Assembly (NCBI RefSeq): GCF_043290135.1
Contig: NW_027464604.1
Coordinates: forward strand, 2,239,501 to 2,303,500
Direction: 5' to 3'
Origin: Rhipicephalus microplus
Lineage: Eukaryota > Arthropoda > Arachnida > Ixodida > Ixodidae
Length of the DNA: 64,000 bases
In this document: positions 24,287 to 37,390 of the stretch, piece by piece
Layout: each line of letters opens with the position of its first letter
Numbering within the stretch: the stretch's first letter is position 1
Program-made: the position numbers and the translations under genes
Notes under the pieces: model-generated
What the model was told of the DNA's origin: nothing
The model's database searches: none
What the model saw: only the letters and a program-made list of their open reading frames with translations

Positions 24287-26086
24287 GACGTTTGCAAGCG
24301 CTTTCACATTAGATATCGCAGTTCCCGACTTGTAATGGTGAAAAACACTGCATCTCACTAAGTGACATTGTTTAATGCGGTTTTACGACGGTTCATATCT
24401 AAACCTACCCTAACAATCGCACTTGTATTAAAAACGCTCTATTACACCGTTTCGTTCACAATTACGATATTTGCATAACCTCACAGTTTTTCACCAACTT
24501 ATTGCAGTACAGAACGCTGTATCTCGCTAAATGACATCGTTCTTAAAGGTTTCACGATGCTTGCATGCGCTTTAACGAGAATATCACTTTATAGCAGTTT
24601 CGCACTTGTAACGGTACAACACGCAGTATCTGGCTTGTTCATGCCGTTTTGTGTACTTCCACAACATTTCACCTATTGCAGTTTCGTACATGCAATAAAA
24701 CAACACTATCTCGTTAGATGGCGTCCTTTTTGGTGGTCTCACGACGCTACATAGCTTAAACTAACATAACTCAACCTAATATAACCTTCGCACTTCTATC
24801 GTTAGAAAACGTTTTACTCGCTACTTTACAATGCTCTCTACAACATTACGACAGTTTCATGCGCTTTCACAATAGATATCGCAGTTCCCGACTTGTAATG
24901 GTGAAAAACACTGCATCTCAGTTACATTGTTTCATGCGGTTTTACGACGGTTCATATCTTAACCTAACCTAACGTTCGCACTTGTATCTAAAAACGCTCT
25001 ATTACACTGTTTCGTTCACATTTAAGATATTTGCATGACCTCACAGTTTTTCTCCAACTTATTACAGTACAGAACGCTGTATATCGCTAAATGACATCAT
25101 TCTTTAAGGTTTCACGATGCTTGCATGCGCTTTAACGAGAATATCACAACATAGCAGTTTCGCACTTGTAACGATACAACACGCAGTATTTGGCTTGTTC
25201 ATGCCGTTTTGTGTGCTTTCACAACATTTCACCCATAGCAGTTTCGTACATGAAATAAAACAATTATATCTCGTTAGATGACGTCCTTTTTGGTGGTTTC
25301 ACGATGCTACCTAGCTTAAACTAACATAATTCAACCTAACATAACCTTCGCACTTCTATCGTTAGAAAACGTTTTACTCGCTACTTTACTATGCTCTCTA
25401 CAACATTACGACGGTTTCATGCGCGTTCACATTAGATATCGCAGTTCCCGACTTGTAATGGTGAAAAACACTGCATCTCACAAGGTGACATTGTTTAATG
25501 CGGTTTTACGACGGTTCATATCTTAACCTAACCTAACATTCGCGCTTGTATCTCAAAACGCTCTATTACACTGTTTCGTTCACAATTACGATATTTGCAT
25601 GACCTCACAGTTTTTCACCAACTTATTACAGTACAGAACGTTGTCTCTCGCTAAATGACGTCATTCTTTAAGGTTTCACGATGCTTGCATGCGCTTTAAC
25701 GAGAATATCACAACATAGCAGTTTCGCACTTGTAACCGTACAACACGCAGTATTTGGCTTGTTCATGCCGTTTTGTGTGCTTTCACAACATTTCACCTGT
25801 CGCAGTTTCGTACTCGCAATAAAACAACAGTATCTCGTTAGATGACGTCGTTTTTGGTGGTTTCACGACGCTACCTAGCTTCAACTAACATAACTCAACC
25901 TAACATAACCTTCGCACTTCTATCGTTAGAAAACGTTTTACTCGCTACTTTACATTTCTTTCTACAACATTACGAAGGTTTCAAGCGCTTTCACATTAGA
26001 TATCGCAGTTCCCAACTTGTAAAGGTGAAAAACACTGCATCTCACTAATTGACATTGTTTAATGCGGTTTTACGACGGTTCATACC
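24287..26086 (+). repeat. Satellite segment S14 (1800 bp, n=2)
   Basis: The left part matches S17 (offset about 5115: AAACCTACCCTAAC, ATATCACTTTATAGC, CATCTCAGTTACATTG). The right part, from 25245, matches window positions 1-842. The gamma at 25656 reads AATGACGTCATTC, a perfect 8-bp palindrome TGACGTCA seen in no other gamma copy here. Confidence 0.9.
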
Positions 26087-26655
26087 TTAACCTAACGTAA
26101 CCTAACCTAACCTAACCTAACCTAAACTTACCTAACCTAACCTAACCCAACCCAACCCAACCTAACCTAACCTAACCTAAACTAACCTAACCCAACCTAA
26201 CCTAATCTAACCTAACCTAACCCAACACAACCTAACCTAACCTAAGCTAACCTAACCTAACCTAACCAAACCTAACCTAACCTAACCTAACCTAACGTAA
26301 CCTACCCTAACCTAACCTATTCTAATGTAACCTTGCCTTACCTGACCTAACCTAACCTAACGTAACCTAACCTAACCTAACATAACCTAACGTAACCTAA
26401 CCTAACCTAACGTAACCTAACCTAACCTAATTCAACCTAACCCAACCCAACCCAACAACACCCAACCCAACCTAACCTAACCTAACCTTACCTAATCTAA
26501 CCAAATTATCCTTACCTAACCTAACCTAACCTAACCTAACGTAACCTAACGTAACCTAACCTAACCTAACCTAACCTAACCCAACTCAACCCAACCTAAC
26601 CTAATCTAACATAACCTAACCTAACCTAATCAAACCTAACCTAACCTAACCTAAC
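26087..26655 (+). repeat. CCTAA block B15, long class (569 bp)
   Basis: Marker near 26502. Sister of B1 (843-1376), seven pentamers longer, with the same CCTTGCCTTACCTGACC cluster. Confidence 0.93.
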
Positions 26656-27331
26656 GACGGTTTCATGCGCTTTCACATTAGATATCGCAGTTCCCGACTT
26701 GTAATGGTGAAAAACACTGCATCTCACAAAGTGACAGTGTTTAATGCGGTTTTACGACGGTTCATATCTTAACCTAACCTAACATTCGCACTTGTATCTC
26801 AAAACGCTCTATTACACTGTTTCGTTAAAATTACGATATTTGCATGACCTCACAGTTTTTCACCAACTTATTACAGAACAGAACGCTGTCTCTCGCTAAA
26901 TGACATCATTCTTTCAGGTTTCACGATGCTTGCATGCGCTTTAACGAGAATCTCACAATAGAGCAGTTTCGCACTTGTAACGGTAGAACACGCAGTATTT
27001 GGCTTGTTCATGCCGTTTTGTGTGCTTTCACAACATTTCACCTATCGCAGTTTCGTACTCGCAATAAAACAACAGTATCTCGTTAGATGACGTCGTTTTT
27101 GGTGGTTTCACGACGCTACCTAGCTTAAACTAACATAACTCAACCTAACATAACCTTCGCGTTTCTATCGTTAGAAAACGTTTTACTCGCTACTTTACAT
27201 TGCTTTCTACAACATTACGACGGTTTCAAGCGCTTTCACATTAGATATCGCAGTTCCCAACTTGTAAAGGTGAAAAACACTGCATCTCACTAAGTGACAT
27301 TGTTTAATGCGGTTTTACGACGGTTCATACT
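26656..27331 (+). repeat. Satellite segment S15 (676 bp, n=0)
   Basis: Minimal segment. Private changes include TTCGCGTTTCTATCG near 27157 and CATACTTTAACC at the right end. Confidence 0.92.
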
Positions 27332-27995
27332 TTAACCTAACGTAACCTAACCTAACCTAACCTAACCTAACCTTACCTAACCTAACCTAACGTAACCTAA
27401 CCTAACCAAACCTAACCTAACCCAACCCAACCTAACCTAACCTAACCTAACCTAACCCAACCCAACCCAACCTAACCTAACCTAACCTAAACTAACCTAA
27501 CCCAACCTAACCTAACCTAACCTAATCTAACCCAACCTAACCCAACCCAACCTAACCTAACCTAAGCTAACCTAACCTAACCTAACCAAACCTAACCTAA
27601 CCTAACCTAACCTATTCTAACGTAACCTAACCTTACCTGACCTAACCTAACCTAACTTAACGTAACCTAACCTAACATAACCCGATCTAACCCAACCCAA
27701 CCCAACCCAACAACACCCAACCCAACCTAACCTAACCTAACCTAACCTTACCTAACCTAACCAAATTATCCTTACCTAACCTAACCTAACCTAACGTAAC
27801 CTAACCTAACCTAACCTAACCTAACCCAACTCAACCCAACCTAACCTAATCTAACCTAACCTAACCTAACCTAACCAAACCTAACCTAACCTAACCTGAC
27901 CCAACTCAACTCAACCAAACCTAACCTAATCTAACCTAACCTAACCTAACCTAACCAAAGCTAACCTAACCTAACCTAACCTAACCTAACCTAAC
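27332..27995 (+). repeat. CCTAA block B16, long class (664 bp)
   Basis: Marker near 27762. Lacks the CATAACCTAACGTAACC portion between the TGACC and CCCGA clusters that most blocks left of here have. The left third carries an additional CCAACCCAACC cluster. Confidence 0.93.
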
Positions 27996-29220
27996 GACGG
28001 TTTCATGCGCTTTCACATTAGATATCGCAGTTCCCGACTTGTAATGGTGAAAAACACTGCATCTCACAAAGTGACAGTGTTTAATGCGGTTTTACGACGG
28101 TTCATATCTTAACCTAACCTAACATTCGCACTTGTATCTCAAAACGCCCTATTACACTGTTTCGTTAAAATTACGATATTTGCATGACCTCACAGTTTTT
28201 CACCAACCTATTACAGTACAGAACGCTGTATATCGCTAAATGACATCATTCTTTAAGGTTTCACGATGCTTGCATGCGCTTTAACGAGAATATCACAACA
28301 TAGCAGTTTCGCACTTGTAACGGTACAACACGCAGTATTTGGCTTGTTCATGCCGTTTTGTGTGCTTTCACAACATTTCACCTATGGCAGTTTCGTACAT
28401 GAAATAAAACAATTATATCTCGTTAGATGACATCCTTTTTGGTGGTTTCACGACGCTACCTAGCTTAAACTAACATAATTCAACCTAACATAACCTTCGC
28501 ACTTCTATCGTTAGAAAACGTTTTACTCGCTACATTACAATGCTCTCTACAACATTACGACGGTTTCATGCGCTTTCACATTAGATATCGCAGTTCCCGA
28601 CTTGTAATGGTGAAAAACACTGCATCTCACAAAGTGACATTGTTTAATGCGGTTTTACGACGGTTCATATCTTAACCTAACCTAACATTCGCGCTTGTAT
28701 CTCAAAACGCTCTATTACACTGTTTCGTTCACAATTACGATATTTGCATGACCTCACAGTTTTTCACCAACTTATTACAGTACAGAACGCTTTCTCTCGC
28801 TAAATGACATCATTCTTTAAGGTTTCACGATGCTTGCATGCGCTCTAACGAGAATATCACAACATAGCAGTTTCGCACTTGTAACGGTACAACACGCAGT
28901 ATTTGGCTTGTTCATGCCGTTTTGTGCGCTTTCACAACATTTCACCTATCAGAGTTTCGTACTCGCAATAAAACAACACTATCTCGTTAGATGACGTCGT
29001 TTTTGGTGGTTTCACGACGCTACCTAGCTCAAACTAACCTAACCTTCGCACTTCTATCGTTAGAAAACGTTTTATTCGCTACTTTACAATGTTTTCTACA
29101 AGATTACGACGGTTTCATGCGCTTTCACATTAGATATCGCAGTTCCCGACTTGTAATGCTGAAAAACACAGCATCTCACTAAGTGACATTGTTTAATGCG
29201 GTTTTAGCGTGGTTCATATC
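27996..29220 (+). repeat. Satellite segment S16 (1225 bp, n=1)
   Basis: Begins as a long-block follower (GTGACAGTG) and ends as a short-block leader (alpha open frame 28991-29182, TTTTAGCGTGG). Contains GATGACATCC near 28428, shared with S21. Confidence 0.9.
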
Positions 29221-29400
29221 TTAACCTAACCTAACCTAACCTAACCTAACCTTACCTAACCCAACCTAACCTAACCTAACGTAACCAAACTTTACCTAAC
29301 CTAACCTAACCTAACCTAACCAAACCTAACCTAACCTAACCTAACGTAACCTAACCTAACCTAACCTAACCTAACCTAACCTAACCTAACCTAACCTAAC
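29221..29400 (+). repeat. CCTAA block B17, short class (180 bp)
   Basis: Thirty-six pentamers, no marker. Sister of the block at 24132, five pentamers longer, with a perfect CCTAA run at the right end. Confidence 0.92.
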
Positions 29401-31201
29401 GACGTTTGCAAGCGCTTTCACATTAGATATCGCAGTTCCCGACTTGTAATGGTGAAAAACACTGCATCTCACTAAGTGACATTGTTTAATGCGGTTTTAC
29501 GACGGTTCATATCTAAACCTACCCTAACATTCGCACTTGTATTGAAAAACGCTCTATTACACCGTTTCGTTCACAATTACGATATTTGCATAACCTCACA
29601 GTTTTTCACCAACTTATTGCAGTACAGAACGCTGTATCTCGCTAAATGACATCGTTCTTTAAGGTTTCACGATGCTTGCATGCGCTTTAACGAGAATATC
29701 ACTTTATAGCAGTTTCGCACTTGTAACGGTACAACACGCAGTATCTGGCTTGTTCATGCCGTTTTGTGTACTTTCACAACATTTCACCTATCGCAGTTTC
29801 GTACATGCAATAAAACAACACTATCTCGTTAGATGACGTCCTTTTTGGTGGTCTCACGACGCTACATAGCTTAAACTAACATAACTCAACCTAATATAAC
29901 CTTCGCACTTCTATCGTTAGAAAACGTTTTACTCGCTACTTTACAATGCTCTCTACAACATTACGACAGTTTCATGCGCTTTCACAATAGATATCGCAGT
30001 TCCCGACTTGTAATGGTGAAAAACACTGCATCTCAGTTACATTGTTTCATGCGGTTTTACGACGGTTCATATCTTAACCTAACCTAACGTTCGCACTTGT
30101 ATCTAAAAACGCTCTATTACACTGTTTCGTTCACATTTAAGATATTTGCATGACCTCACAGTTTTTCTCCAACTTATTACAGTACAGAACGCTGTATATC
30201 GCTAAATGACATCATTCTATAAGGTTTCACGATGCTTGCAAGCGCTTTAACGAGAATATCACAACATAGCAGTTTCGCACTTGTAACGATACAACACGCA
30301 GTATTTGGCTTGTTCGTGCCTATCTGTGTGCTTTCACAACATTTCACCCATAGCAGTTTCGTACATGAAATAAAACAATTATATCTCGTTAGATGACGTC
30401 CTTTTTGGTGGTTTCACGATGCTACCTAGCTCAAACTAACATAATTCAACCTAACATAACCTTCGCACTTCTATCGTTAGAAAACGTTTTACTCGCTACT
30501 TTACAATGCTCTCTACAACATTACGACGGTTTCATGCGCTTTCACATTAGATATCGCAGTTCCCAACTTGTAATGGTGAAAAACACTGCATCTAACAAAG
30601 TGACATTGTTTAATGCGGTTTTACGACGGTTCATATCTTAACCTAACTTAACATTCGCGCTTGTATCTCAAAACGCTCTATTACACTGTTTCGTTCACAA
30701 TTACGATATTTGCATGACCTCACAGTTTTTCACCAACTTATTACAGTACAGAACGCTGTCTCTCGCCAAATGACATCATTCTTTAAGGTTTCACGATGCT
30801 TGCATGCACTTTAACGAGAATATCACAACATAGCAGTTTCGCACTTGTAACGGTACAACACGCAGTATTTGGCTTGTTCATGCCGTTTTGTGTGCTTTCA
30901 CAACATTTCACCTATCGCAGTTTCGTACTCGCAATAAAACAACAGTATCTCGTTAGATGACGTCGTTTTTGGTGGTTTCACGACGCTACCTAGCTTAAAC
31001 TAACATAACTAAACCTAACATAACCTTCGCACTTCTATCGTTAGAAAACGTTTTACTCGCTATTTTACATTGCTTTCTACAACATTACGACGGTTTCAAG
31101 CGCTTTCACATTAGATATCGCAGTTCCCAACTTGTAAAGGTGAAAAACACTGCATCTCACTAAGTGACATTGTTTATACCGGTGTTACGACGATTCATAC
31201 C
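29401..31201 (+). repeat. Satellite segment S17 (1801 bp, n=2)
   Basis: The left part copies S14. The right part, from about 30330, copies the region at 39710-40579 (offset 9378). Shared rare variants include CATCTAACAAAG and TTTATACCGGTG. The 82-codon alpha frames at 30393 and 39771 are identical in translation. Confidence 0.9.
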
Positions 31202-31910
31202 TTAACCTAACGTAACCTAACCTAACCTAACCTTACCTAACCTTACCTAACCTTACCTAACCTAACCTAACCTAACCCAACCCAACCCAACCTAACCTAA
31301 CCTAACCTAAACTAACCTAACCCAACCTAACCTAACCTAACCTAACCTAACCCAACCTAACCCAACCCAACCTAACCTAACCTTAGCTAACCTAACCTAA
31401 CCTAACCAAACCTAACCTAACCTAACCTAACGTAACCTAACCTAACCTAACCTATTCTAACGTAACCTAACCTTACCTGACCTAACCTAACCTAACGTAA
31501 CCTAACCTAACCTAACATAACCTAACGTAACCTAACCTAACCTAACTTAACGTAACCTAACCAAACCCGACCTAACCCAAACCAACCCAAACCAACAACA
31601 CCCAACCCAACCTAACCTGACCTAACCTAACCTTACCTAACCTAACCAAATTATCCTTACCTAACCTAACCTAACCTAACGTAACCTAACGTAACCTAAC
31701 CTAACCTAACGTAACCTAACCTAACCCAACCTAACCTAACCTAACCTAACCTAACCCAACTCAAACCAACCTAACCTAATCTAACCTAACCTAACCTAAC
31801 CTAACCAAACCTAACCTAACCTAACCTAACCTAACCCAACTCAACTCAACCCAACCTAACCTACTGTAACCTAACCTAACCAAACCTAACCTAACCTAAC
31901 CTAACCTAAC
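31202..31910 (+). repeat. CCTAA block B18, long class (709 bp)
   Basis: Marker near 31647. Sister of the block at 40580 (699 bp). Both have CCCAAACCAACCCAAACCAAC in place of the usual CCCAACCC run. Private CTACTGTAACC near 31861. Confidence 0.93.
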
Positions 31911-32586
31911 GACGGTTTCATGCGCTTTCACATTAGATATCGCAGTTCCCGACTTGTAATGGTGAAAAACACTGCATCTCACAAAGTGACAGTGTTTAGT
32001 GCGGTTTTACGACGGTTCATATCTTAACCTAATCTAACATTCGCACTTGTATCTCAAAACGCTCTATTACACTGTTTCGTTAAATATACGATATTTGCAT
32101 GACCTCACAGTTTTTCACCAACTTATTACAGTACAGAACGCTGTCTCTTGCTAAATGACATCATTCTTTAAGGTTTCACGATGCTTGCATGCGCTTTAAC
32201 GAGAATCTCACAATATAGCAGTTTCGCACTTGTAACGGTAGAACACGCAGTATTTGGCTTGTTCATGCCGTTTTGTGTGCTTTCACAACATTTCACCTAT
32301 CGCAGTTTCGTACTCGCAATAAAACAACAGTATCTCGTTAGATGACGTCGTTTTTGGTGGTTTCACGACGCTACCTAGCTTAAACTAACATAACTCAACC
32401 TAACATAACCTTCGCACTTCTATCGTTAGAAAACGTTTTACTCGCTACTTTACATTGCTTTCTACAACATTACGACGGTTTCAAGCGCTTTCACATTAGA
32501 TATCGCAGTTCCCAACTTGTAAAGGTGAAAAACACTGCATCTCACTAAGTGACATTGTTTAATGCGGTTTTACGACGGTTCATACC
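31911..32586 (+). repeat. Satellite segment S18 (676 bp, n=0)
   Basis: The beta reads GTTAAATATACG rather than GTTAAAATTACG, shared only with S24 (41279-41954). Confidence 0.92.
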
Positions 32587-33305
32587 TTAACCTAACGTAA
32601 CCTAACCTAACCTAACCTAACCTTACCTAACCTAACCTAACCTAACCTAACCTAACCTAACCTAACCTAACCTAACCTTACCTAACCTAACCTAACCTAA
32701 CCTAACCTAACCTAACCTTACCTAACCTAACCTAACCTAACCCAACCGAACCCAACCTAACCTAACCTAACCTAAACTAACCTAACCCAACCTAACCTAA
32801 CCTAACCTAACCCAACCTAACCCAACCCAACCTAACCTAACCTAACCTAAGCTAACCTAACCTAACCTAACCAAACCTAACCTAACGTAACCTAACCTAA
32901 CCTAACCTATTCTAACGTAACCTAACCTTACCTGACCTAACCTAACCTAACTTAACGTAACCTAACCTAACCTAACCCGACCTAAGCCAACCCAACCCAA
33001 CCCAACAACACCCAACCCAACCTAACCTAACCTAACCTAACCTTACCTAACCTAACCAAATTATCCTTACCTAACCTAACCTAACCTAACCTAACGTAAC
33101 CTAACCTAACCCAACCTAACCTAACCTAACCTAACCTAACCCAACTCAAACCAACCTAACCTAATCTAACCTAACCTAACCTAACCTAACCAAACCTAAC
33201 CTAACCTAACCTAACCTAACCCAACTCAACTCAACCCAACCTAACCTAATCTAACCTAACCTAACCTAACCAAACCTAACCTAACCTAACCTAACCTAAC
33301 CTAAC
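32587..33305 (+). repeat. CCTAA block B19, long class (719 bp)
   Basis: Marker near 33057. The left third has two long perfect CCTAA runs. Compared with its sister at 41955 (669 bp) it is ten pentamers longer, most of the excess being in those runs. Confidence 0.93.
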
Positions 33306-33981
33306 GACGGTTTCATGCGCTTTCACATTAGATATCGCAGTTCCCGACTTGTAATGGTGAAAAACACTGCATCTCACAAAGTGACAGTGTTTAATGCGGT
33401 TTTACGACGGTTCATATCTTAACCTAACCTAACATTCGCACTTGTATCTCAAAACGCTCTATTACACTGTTTCGTTAACATTACGATATTTGCATGACCT
33501 CACAGTTTTTCACCAACTTATTACAGTACAGAACGCTGTCTCTCGCCAAATGACATCATTCTTTAAGGTTTCACGATGCTTGCATGCGCTTTAACGAGAA
33601 TATCACAACATAGCAGTTTCGCACTTGTAACGGTACAACACGCAGTATTTGGCTTGTTCATGCCGTTTTGTGTGCTTTCACAACATTTCACCTATCGCAG
33701 TTTCGTACTCGCAATAAAACAACAGTATCTCGTTAGATGACGTCGTTTTTGGTGGTTTCACGACGCTACCTAGCTTAAACTAACATAACTAAACCTAACA
33801 TAACCTTCGCACTTCTATCGTTAGAAAACGTTTTACTCGCTACTTTACATTGCTTTCTACAACATTACGACGGTTTCAAGCGCTTTCACATTAGATATCG
33901 CAGTTCCCAACTTGTAAAGGTGAAAAACACTGCATCTCACTAAGTGACATTGTTTATAGCGGTGTTACGACGGTTCATACC
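33306..33981 (+). repeat. Satellite segment S19 (676 bp, n=0)
   Basis: The beta has GTTAACATTACG, shared with S25. Its second half (CTCTCGCCAAATG, AACTAAACC, TTTATAGCGGTG) instead matches S22 and S26, so it is a mosaic. Confidence 0.92.
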
Positions 33982-34700
33982 TTAACCTAACGTAACCTAA
34001 CCTAACCTAACCTTACCTAACCTTACCTAACCTAACCTAACCCAACCCAACCCAACCTAACCTAACCTAACCTAAACTAACCTAACCCAACCTAACCTAA
34101 CCTAACCTAACCTAACCCAACCTAACCCAACCCAACCTAACCTAACCTAAGCTAACCTAACCTAACCTAACCAAACCTAACCTAACCTAACCTAACGTAA
34201 CCTAACCTAACCTAACCTATTCTAACGTAACCTAACCTTACCTGACCTAACCTAACCTAACGTAACCTAACCTAACCTAACATAACCTAACGTAACCTAA
34301 CCTAACCTAACTTAACGTAACCTAACCAAACCCGACCTAACCCAACCCAACCCAAACCAACAACACCCAACCCAACCTAACCTGACCTAACCTAACCTTA
34401 CCTAACCTAACCAAATTATCCTTACCTAACCTAACCTAACCTAACGTAACCTAACGTAACCTAACCTAACCTAACGTAACCTAACCTAACCCAACCTAAC
34501 CTAACCTAACCTAACCTAACCCAACTCAAACCAACCTAACCTAATCTAACCTAACCTAACCTAACCTAACCAAACCTAACCTAACCTAACCTAACCTAAC
34601 CCAACTCAACTCAACCCAACCTAACCTAATCTAACCTAACCTAACCTAACCTAACCTAACCAAACCTAACCTAACCTAACCTAACCTAACCTAACCTAAC
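33982..34700 (+). repeat. CCTAA block B20, long class (719 bp)
   Basis: Marker near 34412. Same length and variant order as the block at 43300-44018. Confidence 0.93.
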
Positions 34701-35376
34701 GACGGTTTCATGTGCTTTCACATTAGATATCGCAGTTCCCGACTTGTAATGGTGAAAAACACTGCATCTCACAAAGTGACAGTGTTTAATGCGGTTTTAC
34801 GACGGTTCATATCTTAACCTAACCTAACATTCGCACTTGTATCTCAAAACGCTCTATTACACTGTTTCGTTAAAATTACGATATTTGCATGACCTCACAG
34901 TTTTTCACCAACTTATTACAGTACAGAACGCTGTCTCTCGCTGAATGACATCATTCTTTAAGGTTTCACGATGCTTGCATGCGCTTTAACGAGAATCTCA
35001 CAATATAGCAGTTTCGCACTTGTAACGGTAGAACACGCAGTATTTGGCTTGTTCATGCCGTTTTGTGTGCTTTCACAACATTTCACCTATCGCAGTTTCG
35101 TACTCGCAATAAAACAACAGTATCTCATTAGATGACGTCGTTTTTGGTGGTTTCACGACGCTACCTAGCCTAAACTAACATAACTCAACCTAACATAACC
35201 TTCGCACTTCTATCGTTAGAAAACGTTTTACTCGCTACTTTACATTGCTTTCTACAACATTACGACGGTTTCAAGCGCTTTCACATTAGATATCGCAGTT
35301 CCCAACTTGTAAAGGTGAAAATTACTGCATCTCACTAAGTGACATTGTTTAATGCAGTTTTACGACAGTTCATACC
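34701..35376 (+). repeat. Satellite segment S20 (676 bp, n=0)
   Basis: Has ATCTCATTAGATG (alpha start) and GCAGTTTTACGACAGTTC, both shared with S27 at offset 10709. Private GCTGAATGAC at about 34941 and GTGAAAATTACTGC near 35320. Confidence 0.92.
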
Positions 35377-36015
35377 TTAACCTAACGTAACCTAACCTAA
35401 CCTAACCTTACCTAACCTAACCTAACCTAACCTAACCTTACCTAACCTAACCTAACCTAACCCAACCCAACCTAACCTAACCTAACCTAAACTAACCTAA
35501 CCCAACCTAACCTAACCTAACCTAACCCAACCTAACCCAACCCAACCTAACCTAACCTAAGCTAACCTAACCTAACCTAACCAAACCTAACCTAACCTAA
35601 CCTAACGTAACCTAACCTAACCTAACCTATTCTAACGTAACCTAACCTTACCTGACCTAACCTAACCTAACTTAACGTAACCTAACCCAACCTAACCCGA
35701 CCTAACCCAACCCAACCCAACCCAACAACACCCAACCCAACCTAACCTAACCTAACCTAACCTTACCTAACCTAACCAAATTATCCTTACCTAACCTAAC
35801 CTAACCTAACCTAACGTAACCTAACCTAACCCAACCTAACCTAACCTAACCTAACCTAACCCAACTCAAACCAACCTAACCTAATCTAACCTAACCTAAC
35901 CTAACCTAACCAAACCTAACCTAACCTAACCTAACCCAACTCAACTCAACCCAACCTAACCTAATCTAACCTAACCTAACCTAACCAAACCTAACCTAAC
36001 CTAACCTAACCTAAC
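35377..36015 (+). repeat. CCTAA block B21, long class (639 bp)
   Basis: Marker near 35777. Same length as its sister at 46085-46723. Confidence 0.93.
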
Positions 36016-36691
36016 GACGGTTTCATGCGCTTTCACATTAGATATCGCAGTTCCCGACTTGTAATGGTGAAAAACACTGCATCTCACAAAGTGACAGTGT
36101 TTAATGTGGTTTTACGACGGTTCATATCTTAACCTAACCTAACATTCGCACTTGTATCTCAAAACGCTCTATTACACTGTTTCGTTAAAATTACGATATT
36201 TGCATGACCTCACAGTTTTTCACCAACTTATTACAGTACAGAACGCTTTCTCTCGCTAAATGACATCATTCTTTAAGGTTTCACGATGCTTGCATGCGCT
36301 TTAACGAGAATATCACAACATAGCAGTTTCGCACTTGTAACGGTACAACACGCAGTATTTGGCTTGTTCATGCCGTTTTGTGTGCTTTCACAACATTTCA
36401 CCTATGGCAGTTTCGTACATGAAATAAAACAATTATATCTCGTTAGATGACATCCTTTTTGGTGGTTTCACGACGCTACCTAGCTTAAACTAACATAACT
36501 CAACCTAACATAACCTTCGCACTTCTATCGTTAGAAAACGTTTTACTCGCTACTTTACATTGCTTTCTACAACATTACGACGGTTTCAAGCGCTTTCACA
36601 TTAGATATCGCAGTTCCCAACTTGTAAAGGTGAAAAACACTGCATCTCACTAAGTGACATTGTTTAATGCGGTTTTACGACGGTTCATACC
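36016..36691 (+). repeat. Satellite segment S21 (676 bp, n=0)
   Basis: GTTTAATGTGG and AACGCTTTCTCTCGC are shared with S28. From about 36310 it differs from S28 by carrying the ATGAAATAAAAC gamma tail, so a subfamily switch has occurred in one of the two. Confidence 0.92.
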
Positions 36692-37390
36692 TTACCCTAA
36701 CGTAACCTAACCTAACCTAACCTAACCTAACCTTACCTAACCTAACCTAACCTAACCTAACCTTACCTAACCCTACCTAACCTAACCTAACCCAACCCAA
36801 CCATACCTAACCTAACCTAACCTAAACTAACCTAACCCAACCTAACCTAACCTAACCTAACCCAACCTAACCCAACCCAACCTAACCTAACCTAAGCTAA
36901 CCTAACCTAACCTAACCAAACCTAACCTAACCTAACCTAACGTAACCTAACCTAACCTAACCTATTCTAACGTAACCTAACCTTACCTGTCCTAACCTAA
37001 CCTAACTTAACGTAACCTAACCTAACCTAATCCGACCTAACCCAACCCAACCCAACCCAACAACACCCAACCCAACCTAACCTAACCTAACCTAACCTTA
37101 CCTAACCTAACCAAATTATCCTTACCTAACCTAACCTAACCTAACGTAACCTAACGTAACCTAACCTAACCTAACGTAACCTAACCTAACCTAACCTAAC
37201 CTAACCCAACTCAACCCAACCTAACCTAATCTAACCTAACCTAACCTAACCTAACCAAACCTAACCTAACCTAACCTAACCTAACCCAACTCAACTCAAC
37301 CCAACCTAACCTAATCTAACCTAACCTAACCTAACCTAACCTAACCTAACCTAACCAAACCTAACCTAACCTAACCTAACCTAACCTAAC
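36692..37390 (+). repeat. CCTAA block B22, long class (699 bp)
   Basis: Marker near 37112. Has CCTTACCTAACCCTACC and CCCAACCATACC near the left end, which also occur at the left end of the fused block at 47393. Confidence 0.93.

Noticed and set aside
24557..24754. A 65-codon open frame in a gamma-alpha pair
   Set aside because: Single occurrence, created by local substitutions in a repeat; no coding signature.
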